From assembly GCA_001599755.1 (NCBI GenBank), contig BCHX01000007.1, positions 1,860,001-1,924,000 of the forward strand: a stretch of DNA of 64,000 bases. The letters run 5' to 3'. This stretch comes from Gliomastix tumulicola (taxonomy: Eukaryota > Ascomycota > Sordariomycetes > Hypocreales > Bionectriaceae). The notes beneath the pieces were generated by a model that saw only the letters and a list, made by a program, of their open reading frames with translations, was not told the DNA's origin and searched no databases. This document shows positions 53,897 to 62,108 of this stretch, piece by piece; within the stretch, counting starts at the first letter, position 1, and each line of letters starts with the position of its first letter. Made by a program: the position numbers and the translations under genes.

Positions 53897-55203
53897 ATGA
53901 CGCGGCCCAAGACCGAGAACTCTTACTCCCAATACACGCCTCTCGAAAACATCCCAACTCAACCTCAGCTTCAGCCACAGCGACCAAACTTCTCTTACCC
54001 TCCCGGCGGCCCAAACGTTTTCGACAAGCCGCTCGTGCGAATCGTCCCAGATGGTGACCTGATCATCGCTGTCGGGCCCTCGTCCATTAAAGCCTTCCTT
54101 GTCGACTCTCACCTGGTGTACGCCGCGTCGCCCCGGCTCGAGGAGAAGATCCGCAAAGATGTCCGTACAACACACGTCAACGCGCTGCAGCGCAGCTGCC
54201 GCGTCGCCTACCTTCCCGAGGATCCGCCTCAGGCCTTCGAGGTCTTGCTCTGGAAGCTTCATCATGTGAGGGCGCCGGACGCAGCCAAGGTGGCTGAGAC
54301 GGCGACGTCGGAGTCGTGGGTGCGGCTGGCGAAGCTCGCCCAGCAGTACCGGTGCACCGAGCTGCTCTGGTTCGAGGGCGACTACTATCTTCGGACGAGC
54401 ATGACGCCCTGGTCGCTTGCTAGAGACACGCAGAACCTGTGGAACGGATTGCTGGTTGCGCATATGCTGGAGAATGCCGAGTGGTTTAGAGTGTACAGCA
54501 CCAGACTGGCGAGTCTGCACACGGATTCGTTCTCGAAGCTGGGATCCATCTTGGTGGACCAGGTTCTCACCTTCAAGCTTGCATGTATGTCCCCCTGTTT
54601 CTCTGCCTGAGACTAGAGAAGAATGATGCTGACATGGTATGTGGCTCAGTGGCACTGGAGGAGATGAGATCTGCCTCCCTGCAGTCCCTCAACGTCGGCC
54701 AGTACAGTCCGCCCTCGGGCCTCTGTCTCGACTGCTTCAACGGGTCGGCGGCCAGCTCCATCCACTGCGACCAGTGCCGCGACTACGAGCAGAAGAAGTT
54801 GGACCGCGTCGCCATCTTCAACAAGATCGCCAGCATGGAGGACCAGAAGATAAAGGACTTTGAAGCCAAGCAGGAACGAAAGAAAATGACCCTACAGGAG
54901 AAGCTAAAGGGCCCCGCGGTGTCGAAGACGACCAGCACTCCGAAGAAAGTAAAGCAGGCAGCTAAAGGAGAGCAAACGGTCCAGGTCAAGCAGGAAGTGG
55001 TCGATCTGGTGGATTCGCCACTGCGTGTGCCGGATGCAAGGGCCACGCTTGGTCAGGGACACGGACGAGGGGCCAATACGCCCAATGCGGTCAAGAACAC
55101 AGAGAGCAAGACTTCGTCTAAGCTGGCACGGCGGAGGTCGAGGGCGAGGTCGAAGGCGAAGGGTGATACGAACCCTCAGGCATCGGTACATGGCTACCAG
55201 TAA
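53897..55203 (+). CDS. BTB/POZ-domain protein with a CxxC-CxxC pair
   Basis: Exons 53897-54584 and 54650-55203 (65-bp intron, GTATGT to GCTCAG) give 413 residues. After a Pro/Gln-rich leader, GDLIIAVGPSSIKAFLVDSH then LVYAASPRLEEKIRK and YLPEDPPQAFEVLLWKLHHV match fungal BTB domains, which mediate dimerisation and often cullin-3 or transcription-factor contacts. An all-helical region follows (SWVRLAKLAQQYRCTELLWF). Exon 2 adds CLDCFNGS then SSIHCDQC (Cys255, 258, 269, 272), a plausible zinc site. Then comes a charged coiled coil (KKLDRVAIFNKIASMEDQKI) and a basic tail RRRSRARSKAK resembling a nuclear signal. The specific function is unknown. An upstream ATG at 53792 is in frame, but its extension looks unconserved. 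Confidence 0.75.
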
Positions 55204-55850
55204 CCCATCGAGGGCTGCATGTGAGCCGTCCGTTACGGCTGTGATAACATTGGAGGATTTGGGCCTGGTTGGTTTCTCAAACATTGAGTCTGATGCGGGA
55301 TAGATGGTTCATGATGGAACGGGCTGCTTTTCGAGTCAAAGATTCATGGAGGATATCAGTTTCTGGCGTTCGGTTTGGATTCGGCAGATATTAAAGCCCA
55401 ACTCAAGAGGAGTTGTCAGCAGGGCAGGATGACACAAACAGTTCTGCCGAGGCTGGGTGCTTGAAAGCCGAACTATTTTTGTCACTGTGGGGAGTCAATA
55501 AAATTCGTTTACTAACAACTAAGTGAGGTCTGGACTGCCATGCGCCAACTTGCCCAAACGGGAGCATAGCTTCAGGGCTACACCGAGCCGCTGAGCCAAT
55601 ATCCAGCCGCATTTTCAATGAAGCAGCTGGCCAACTTTAAACCTGTGACTGCCTCTGCTGCTGTCATGACAAGGCTGCACAGTGACTGGGATTCTGACAA
55701 GTGTAAAAAACACAACAACTTCGCCCACCAAATGAAATATGGCGAGATTGTCTGGGGACGTAGAAATACGGTTAAGTTGTTCACATGGGACCCTCCCGTG
55801 GCACTCGTACGTTCAGTCACACAAAAATAAAGACATCTCGAGAGACGAGC
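55204..55850. other. Intergenic, 3' UTR of the BTB gene and downstream of the tRNA gene
   Basis: About 650 bp with no gene-like frame. It separates the BTB gene from the minus-strand tRNA gene. Confidence 0.5.
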
Positions 55851-55860
55851 AAAAAAGAAA
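55851..55860 (-). terminator. RNA polymerase III terminator of the tRNA gene
   Basis: On the minus strand the tRNA 3' end is followed by GG, then TTTC and six T residues, a normal Pol III stop signal 2-12 bases past the discriminator base. Confidence 0.75.
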
Positions 55861-55862
55861 CC

Positions 55863-55992
55863 TAGCAAGAGGCGGTTTCGATCCGCCGACCTCCGGGTTA
55901 TGCTATGGATATGTTAGTTGGGTTGAAATTTCTCACGAGAATTGCTCAGTTGGTACGTACAGCCCGGCGCGCTACCACTGCGCCATCTTGCT
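55863..55992 (-). tRNA. Initiator tRNA-Met (CAT) interrupted by a 58-bp insertion after U33
   Basis: The cloverleaf is perfect once 55960-55903 is removed. The acceptor stem is AGCAAGA/TCTTGCT (7/7 pairs), D arm GCGC-AGTGGTA-GCGC, anticodon stem CCGGG/CCCGG with loop CT-CAT-AA, variable loop AGGTC, T arm GGCGG-ATCGAAA-CCGCC, discriminator A. Initiator features are all present: A1:U72, three G:C pairs at 29-31/39-41, and A54 and A60 in the T loop in place of TTCGAAT. An A-box-like TGGCGCAGTGG and a B-box-like GGATCGAAACC are present, and a T6 terminator follows. Read without this splice, the anticodon position would be GTA with C37, which does not fit this body or a normal tRNA-Tyr. The insertion is not at 37/38, where nuclear tRNA introns lie. 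Confidence 0.85.
55903..55960 (-). other. Spliceosomal-type intron candidate inside the tRNA gene
   Basis: The 58-bp insertion starts GTACGT, has AACTAAC with the branch adenosine 11 bases before the end, and ends CCATAG. Size, donor, branch site and spacing match mRNA introns in this same window (51-66 bp is common; the second HIR3 intron also uses GTACGT). Removing exactly this segment joins GGGCT to CATAACCC. Confidence 0.7.
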
Positions 55993-56363
55993 TTTTTGTG
56001 CGTTGGAAAATTCGGAGCGAATGTTCGTGATGAAGCCTCCATGCCTGCAAGGGTGACTCATGTTGAAAAAAAAATCCAATGGCAGGGCACGCGGTGGACA
56101 TTAAAAAAGCGGCACCGTTGGAGCATTTTGCTTCTTTCGGGAACCCAAAGTCCAGGGATCCACAGAGGGGATGTCTCAGTGGTGGAACCTCGTAGATGGA
56201 ATCGATGGATTATCCGGTGCCTGCTCAACACTGAACAGTCAAGACTCCAGTTGACGTATACTGTGCATCGTGACCTCGACAAACACCTCTCGCTTCACTT
56301 GACCTTATGTCATATCTACGAAGAAGTTGGATACCATTGATTTGATAGAATTGGATCGCCAGA
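55993..56363. other. Intergenic between the tRNA gene and the TRAPPC12-like gene
   Basis: 371 bp containing the upstream region of the tRNA gene and the promoter of the plus-strand gene. A short open frame crosses the tRNA gene and has no meaning as protein. Confidence 0.5.
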
Positions 56364-57832
56364 ATGGCGGAAGCGCATGGCTCGCCTCGACCAGGCCACG
56401 CTAGAAATAGGTCGTCAGCCGCTGCAGGTGAGTCTCATCATCAAAGTATCCAGCACTCTCACAAACGCTTCTAATCAAGGCGAACATCTCATACTAATGC
56501 GTTTATATTTCAGTGAGAAAGCGGTCATCTACGAGGGGCCCTCTTGATGCAGAAGAGTGAGATCTGTCACCACAGCCATCTCGGGCTCATCCATTAACGA
56601 AGCTATCTAGCGACCCCCTCTCATCACCGTCGTCGGGCTCCCACCTCCAGGTGCTCCCAGATCGCACAACCCAGGCCTCTCCCAGTCTCTCTGCACAGGG
56701 CCGGGGAACACCTGCCCCGCGCTCAGCCACCGCCTCACCCGCCGTCACCGACCACACGCCGAAGGACTTCTCCTTCCTCCTCCGACCTGACATCTACCAC
56801 CCCCTAACAGCTCTCAATGTCCCGCTCCCCTTCAGGGCGTCCCCGAAGCAGCCCGGCCCGGAGACGCCTCTTGAGGATCTCTTAGCAGGCGGCCACTTCC
56901 GCGCAGCCGCCGTCGCATCGGTCCAGGAGCTCACGGGCTCCCGCGGCGCGAACCCGGTCGACCCGCACGACCACGCCCGGATCTTCCGCCTGCTGTACAC
57001 GCGCCTGGCGTGCCTCACGCTCATCGACGCGACGACGCTCGCCGCGCAGGAGGTCAAGGCGCTCGAGGACCTGAACAACCCGCGCGTGTACGTCGACGAG
57101 TCCACGGGCGAGCACCTCGCGCCGTGGGAGCTGCGCGTGCTCAACGTGCGGCTGCAGGCGCTCGGCTTCGGGGACACGCGGCGCGCCGTCATGAGCTACC
57201 ACGACCTGGCGCGCGAGGCCCGCGAGCGCGTGCGCCGCGCGGCGAGCAGCCACGACAACACGGCCAAGGAGCTGTGGAGGGAGCGGCTGCACGAGCTCGG
57301 GGTGCGGGTGGCGGGTGCGCTCGTCGAGATGGACGACCTCTCGGGCGCGGCGGCGCACCTGCGGAGCCTGAGGGAGAAATCGTCCAGCGGCAGCATGGCG
57401 CTGTCCAAGGCGCTGCTGTGGCTGCAGCTGGGCGACGTCGACAGCGCAAGGGAGTGCGCTCGCTCCCACGCCGGCGATGCGGACACGACGGCGAGCGTCA
57501 TCCTCGCGCTCTGCGACATGGGGGACACCGAGTACGAGTCTGCATTGGAAAGGTGGCAGGGGCTACGGGAGACGATGCAGGACGAGATGGTGGGCGTCAA
57601 CGCAGCCGTGTGCCTGCTCTACCTGGGACGGCTGCAGGACGGACGGGACATCCTCGAGGGGCTGATAGAGTCTGGCCACTCGTCGCACACGCTTCTGTTC
57701 AACCTCTCTACTATGTACGAGCTATGCACTGACAGACACAAGAGCCAGAAGATGTCCCTGGCGGAACGCGTCGCTGCCATGGAGCCGTCGGTGAAGGGAT
57801 GGGAGAAGACGACGGCGGATTTCAAGCTATGA
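56364..57832 (+). CDS. TRAPPC12-like tetratricopeptide protein
   Basis: Exons 56364-56427, 56514-56556 and 56611-57832 give 442 residues. TRAPPC12 is a subunit of the TRAPPIII-type tethering and Rab-GEF complex in many eukaryotes; it is present in filamentous fungi and absent from budding yeast. The spliced N-terminus is basic and Ser-rich (MAEAHGSPRPGHARNRSS, then RKRSSTRGPLDAEEDDP). The family starts with DFSFLLRPDIYHPLTALNVP and LEDLLAGGHFRAAAVAS, then TPR helices including WELRVLNVRLQALGFGDTR and a C-terminal NLSTMYELCTDR. Introns are 86 bp (GTGAGT to TTTCAG, ACTAAT branch) and 54 bp (GTGAGA to TCTAG, TTAAC branch). The first two exons rest on splice signals and a plausible joined sequence; the third exon alone is certain. 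Confidence 0.82.
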
Positions 57833-58189
57833 TGATAGACATGTGAAATGACGAAAGCTCTTTCTGACCAGAGCACTGCATGAAATGTCTACGAGGTGAT
57901 TTCTCGATATTCTACGAAGTGATTCCCTGTTTGAAGGCCTGCCCTGCTGAATCCTGGCGTTGATGGTGAGGTGGGAACCCCACCACGGCTGTTGGAGATT
58001 CTAACCCCGGAAAAGAGAAGCCGCGGGGAACCTCGGCTTAAGCAGACGCCGTCCTACCAGCTCAAGAGAATAAGAAGCCCAGAGCTTGCCGTTGAGAATG
58101 ACTGCTTACCATTTCACAGACAGCTTCGAATGCATATGTGATCAGACACCAAGTATTGACTGATACCGCACACACACACACACATCATC
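57833..58189. other. Intergenic, promoter of the short-chain dehydrogenase
   Basis: About 357 bp, with a (CA)n run at 58168-58183 immediately upstream of the next ATG. Nothing else is visible. Confidence 0.5.
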
Positions 58190-59112
58190 ATGTCGGACAG
58201 AATATCACAGCTCTCGGCACATCTCAACTACCCCAAGGGACTGCTCGCCGGGCAGGTCGCCATCATCACTGGTAGTGGCCAGGGCATCGGCGCCGAGGCA
58301 GCCCGTCTCTTCGCAAAGGAGGGCGCAAAGGTCGTCATCGCTGACATTGACGCCAGTTCGTCAGACCCAAACCTCACCTACAACTCCCCCAAACTAACAC
58401 CACTCCAGAGAAGAGCCAGGATGTCGTCGATAGCATCACCTCCGCCGGCGGCCAGGCCATCGCCGTGCCAGGCGATATCATGAGCAGCGAGTACATCGCC
58501 ACCCTCATCCAGCGGGCAGCCGACTTCGGCGGCGGCAAGATCAACATCATCGTCAACAACGCGGGCTACACCTGGGACGGCGTCATCCACAAGATGACGG
58601 ACAAGCAGTGGGACACCATCATCGGCCTGCACTGCACCGCGCCCTTCAACCTCATCCGCGCCGCGGCGCCCTTCTTCCGCGTGCGCGACGGCGCGCCCCG
58701 GTCCATCATCAACGTCTCGTCCACCTCGGGCGTCCACGGGAACGCGGGCCAGGCCAACTACGCACTCGCCAAGGCCGGCGTCACGGGACTCACCAAGACT
58801 ATTGCGAAGGAATGGGGCCCCGCGTTCGGCGTGCGGGCTAATACGGTGGCGTTTGGGCATATCCTGACGCGGCTGACGGCGGCCAAGGAGGACGGTGCCT
58901 TCGCCACGGGGCCCGGCGGGGAGAAGATTGCACTGGGTATCCCAGGCGCGAAGCCTGCTGCTGCAGCGCCGGCCGAGGCGTTTGTTGATATCCCGCTGAG
59001 GAGGCCTGGGACGGCGACAGAGGCCGCGAGCAGTATCCTTGCTCTGGCCAGCCCGCTGTTCTCGTATGTGACGGGCCAGACGATCATGGTGACGGGCGGG
59101 AGGAACATGTAG
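58190..59112 (+). CDS. Short-chain dehydrogenase/reductase, FabG-like
   Basis: Exons 58190-58355 and 58409-59112 (53-bp intron, unusual GTTCGT donor, ACTAAC branch, TCCAG acceptor) give 289 residues. The classical SDR fold is complete: cofactor motif TGSGQGIG (about 27-34) with Asp in VVIADIDA suggesting NAD preference, NNAG (about 105-108), the catalytic Ser region NVSSTSG, and Tyr173-Lys177 in YALAK. Sequences such as GLTKTIAKEWGP and a C-terminal VTGQTIMVTGGRNM match FabG-type 3-oxoacyl reductases. A roughly 35-residue insertion (EDGAFATGPGG then PGAKPAAAAPAEAF) lies before the last strand. The substrate is unknown. No peroxisomal or mitochondrial signal is evident. Confidence 0.88.
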
Positions 59113-59296
59113 ACTAAAGCACGTAGAGGTTGAGTGTAAAAATTGGAACGCCTAAATGGTCATGAATCCCTCTCATTAATTAGTATTATTTATCTTTTTT
59201 TTTTCATGGCGGACAGCTGCGTCGAGAAGTACGTGGCCATTCAGATGCTCCAAACTTGCCTCTCCCTTCCATCACTCCTCAGCCAGAGCAGGCCCC

Positions 59297-60151
59297 CTAC
59301 ACCTTGAGCCACAGCGTCAAGACACCCTTGGCGTACTCGACAATCTCGTCACCGCCCAGCTTGCTCTCGCCGTACAGCCTGTCGACAAACGAGATGGGCA
59401 CCTCGGACACAGAGCACCCCATAGCCTTGGCCCTCACAATCATCTCCATCTGGAACGTGTACCCCTTGCTCTCGGTGCTCGCAATGACCTTCTCCAGAAT
59501 GCTCTTCTTGTACAGCCGGAAGCTGCCCGTGACGTCGCTGACGCCGGGGCGCAGCACCGTGTCGGCGAACAAGTTGGCCCCCCTGCTCACGAACTTGCGC
59601 TTCAGGTCCCAGCCGTAGACGCCGCCGTCGCCGGCGTACCGCGTGCCCGTGACGATGTCGAAGTCGCCCGACTTCTGGCGCGCGACCATCTGCGGGATGA
59701 ACTTCGGGTGGTGGCTGAAGTCGGCGTCCATGATGATGACGAAGTTGCCCGTCGTGAACTGCAGGCCGTGGACGTAGGCCGTGCCGAGGCCGAGCTTGCC
59801 CGCGCGGGGCTTGAGGACGACGCTAGGGCCGTACGCGGCGATGAGCTGCTTGGCGACCTCCTGCGTGCCGTCGGGCGAGGCGTCGTCGACGATGATCAGC
59901 TCCCAGTCGAGTTTCCTGCATAACGAGGGGCGGTCAGCCAGTTTGTCCATGAACGTTCTCCTTCCTTTTCCTCTTCTGCGATGCGCAGATTATGTCCTTT
60001 ATATCGGGGTGGAAGTTCGGGGTCGGACTCACGCCTCGGTGAAGGTGCGGTGCAGGAGCCAGGTCATGATGGGCAGGTTTCGGCGCTCGTTGTACGTCGG
60101 CAGGATGACCGAGTACTTGTCCTTGGCGACGACAGCCTTCGTGGGAGCCAT
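59297..60151 (-). CDS. DPM1: Dolichol-phosphate mannosyltransferase catalytic subunit
   Basis: Exons 60151-60033 and 59915-59297 (117-bp intron, GTGAGT to CTGCAG) give 245 residues. Dpm1 transfers mannose from GDP-mannose to dolichol phosphate on the ER membrane, feeding N-glycosylation, O-mannosylation and GPI anchors. It is a GT-A fold GT2 enzyme: YSVILPTYNERRNLP at the start, IIVDDASPDGT, and the metal-binding DAD in IIMDADFSHHP (about 103-105). GVSDVTGSFRLYKK and the final VEYAKGVLTLW are also conserved. No C-terminal transmembrane segment exists, so it is the human/S. pombe type that should rely on Dpm2/Dpm3 for membrane attachment, unlike the S. cerevisiae single-subunit form. The intron join gives FTEAKLDWELIIVDD. 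Confidence 0.95.
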
Positions 60152-60614
60152 TGTGACGGGTTATCGGGTGGAAAGGAATGAAAGACGAGAAACGCAAGAA
60201 TTCTGAAGAATAAAAGTGCCTAGATGAGGTAGACGTAAGGAGCGTTGGAGAAGTTGGACGTCGTGGTTTGGCGACGATGCAACAAGGTGGCATGAAATCG
60301 TGATGGGGGAGAAAAGGAGACGCGAAGGTTGCCAAGCGTGTTCTTAACACATGAAAGTATCGGGCTTGGAGGTCGCCGCAAGCTGAGGTACTGCTCGGGC
60401 AGATTTTGGCGCTAAGATACTTTTTTCCAAGTTTCCTGTTTAAGGCTTTACTTTACAGCGCCTGAAGCCAGTTAGAGTGCGCTATCGACCTCTAAGTACC
60501 CCACTATTCCTCGACTGATCCGCCTACCTTCCATCTTCCATCTCAACCATCAACCTCGGGTCTACCATCTATTCCTAAGCCAAGGGACGTGTAGTCACTA
60601 CGGTATTCATCCTC
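60152..60614. promoter_or_regulatory. DPM1 promoter region and 3' end of the lipase-like gene
   Basis: About 460 bp. No gene is visible; the part next to 60152 is upstream of DPM1. A pyrimidine-rich segment (60500-60560) lies near the stop of the next minus-strand gene. Confidence 0.5.
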
Positions 60615-62108
60615 CTAGACTGCCACCGGGATCTGGTATGTGTATTCTGGAAGGTTGGCCCACAAGTACGTCGAGGCCCGGGAGGTCTGATACTGCTCGA
60701 CTGGCAGAAAGCTCTCAACATCCGTCCTGACGGGCCCCTTCTGCCCCAGCGGCTGGCCACTCAGCCGGTCCTCGATCCACTGAAGCCACAGGTGGCTCGT
60801 CGCGAAGAGCACAGGCACATGGCTCACGCCATCCGCCACGAGGAACTCGAAGTCGTTGTCCGGGTACAAGGCCCAGGTGGCCTCCACGCTCTCGCGCGTC
60901 ACCTCGTAGGGCACGTACGTGTCTGTGGTCCCCTGGACGACGAGCAGCGGGCCCTGGAAGTCCCGGCGGCTGGCGTCGCCGAGCTTCGAGAAGCTGTCCG
61001 CGTACCAGGACTCGTTGTAGTCGGGCCGCACGAGGGCGTCGTCCGTGAAGAAGAGCTGCTGGAATACGGTGACGCTGCCCTGCACCTCCTCGACGAGGTT
61101 CAGCCGTGCGGCGCCTAGGGGCGTGAACCAATCTTCGATCTCGAAGGAAGGGAACACGGACTGGAGCATCTGGCCGATCGTGGGCAGCATGAAAGGAGGC
61201 GGCCCTGTGAGGGCCTTTGTGGTTGGACTGACGGCAACCGAGCCTTTGTATCCGTCAGACAGGTCCGCGAAGGGGTGGTCAGGGTAGGCAAAGGCCTCTG
61301 CGACAGCCCAAGCCACACCACCTCCCTGGCTGTGGCCGATGACGACGAAGTCCGAGGTAAGCCTGTTGGGGAACGCCTTCAGTGCAGCTCGCACGCCGTA
61401 GAGCGTGTCACCCGCCGTCGCCGGGGACATGTGGTACTGGTGAGGAATACGGCCGCCATCCCACGAGGTGGAAACGCCCAGGCCAGCGAAATCCGGCGCG
61501 AAGACGGCGTAGCCTGCCTTGGCCAAGGTGAAGGGCGCCGCGTCGTCGTACCAGAGGCCGCGATGCGCTGACGGGGCCTGCGGTTGGAAGAAACCGGATG
61601 TGCCATGAGTCCAGACCACGAGCGGCGCTTTCTTCGTGGCGGGATCACTTTCTCGGCTCTTCGGCCCTTGGGGGAAGATCCGAGGTGTGTATGGCCATAG
61701 GATGAACCCAGTCGCGGGGATCACAGTCCCGTTGAAGTTTGTCGTCGTGTACATGATGCGGGAGAGGGCCGTGTGTGGCGGTATGGCATAGGCTGTCGTG
61801 TCTGTGACCGCTTGGACTTTCAGCAGCTGGCCCGGTTGCAGCGGCCCTGTGGCGTTGGTCAGGGGTGGCAGGCTGTAGAACTCATCCTCAGCTGGTCCTC
61901 CAAATGCAAGCTGCGATCGGTCGAAGTTCATGACGACTTGGATGCTATCGACCAGAGCCGCATTCAGCTGAGCCGACTCGATCTGCGAAGGCGTCAGAGT
62001 GAAGGACGAGTTGAAGCCTGTGGAATACTCGTGCGCATTGTCTAACTGAGCCGCAGAGCGAGAGACGAATAGCGAGGCCGCCACGGTAAGGATGGCTTTG
62101 GATATCAT
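60615..62108 (-). CDS. Secreted alpha/beta-hydrolase, secretory-lipase-like
   Basis: A single exon of 497 residues, starting at MISKAILTVAASLFVSRSAA, a good signal peptide. An in-frame ATG 19 codons upstream would bury the signal and is less likely. The hydrolase fold shows the nucleophile elbow VIGHSQGGG (Ser about 260), an oxyanion region PLVVWTHGTSG, and YAVFAPDFAGLGVS. A likely acid in VVQGTTDTYVP and a His in DGVSHVPV complete the triad. This layout is close to the secretory lipase (LIP-type) family of fungi, whose members act on triglycerides or related esters; some relatives are feruloyl or cutin esterases, so the substrate is open. Cysteines are absent from the mature part. Confidence 0.83.
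   Translation of the reverse strand: MISKAILTVAASLFVSRSAAQLDNAHEYSTGFNSSFTLTPSQIESAQLNAALVDSIQVVMNFDRSQLAFGGPAEDEFYSLPPLTNATGPLQPGQLLKVQAVTDTTAYAIPPHTALSRIMYTTTNFNGTVIPATGFILWPYTPRIFPQGPKSRESDPATKKAPLVVWTHGTSGFFQPQAPSAHRGLWYDDAAPFTLAKAGYAVFAPDFAGLGVSTSWDGGRIPHQYHMSPATAGDTLYGVRAALKAFPNRLTSDFVVIGHSQGGGVAWAVAEAFAYPDHPFADLSDGYKGSVAVSPTTKALTGPPPFMLPTIGQMLQSVFPSFEIEDWFTPLGAARLNLVEEVQGSVTVFQQLFFTDDALVRPDYNESWYADSFSKLGDASRRDFQGPLLVVQGTTDTYVPYEVTRESVEATWALYPDNDFEFLVADGVSHVPVLFATSHLWLQWIEDRLSGQPLGQKGPVRTDVESFLPVEQYQTSRASTYLWANLPEYTYQIPVAV

Noticed and set aside
55863..55992. Reading the interrupted tRNA as tRNA-Tyr (GTA) with a canonical 37/38 intron
   Set aside because: That would require C37 and an initiator-type body (A1:U72, A54, A60), which tRNA-Tyr does not have; the CAT reading explains every position.
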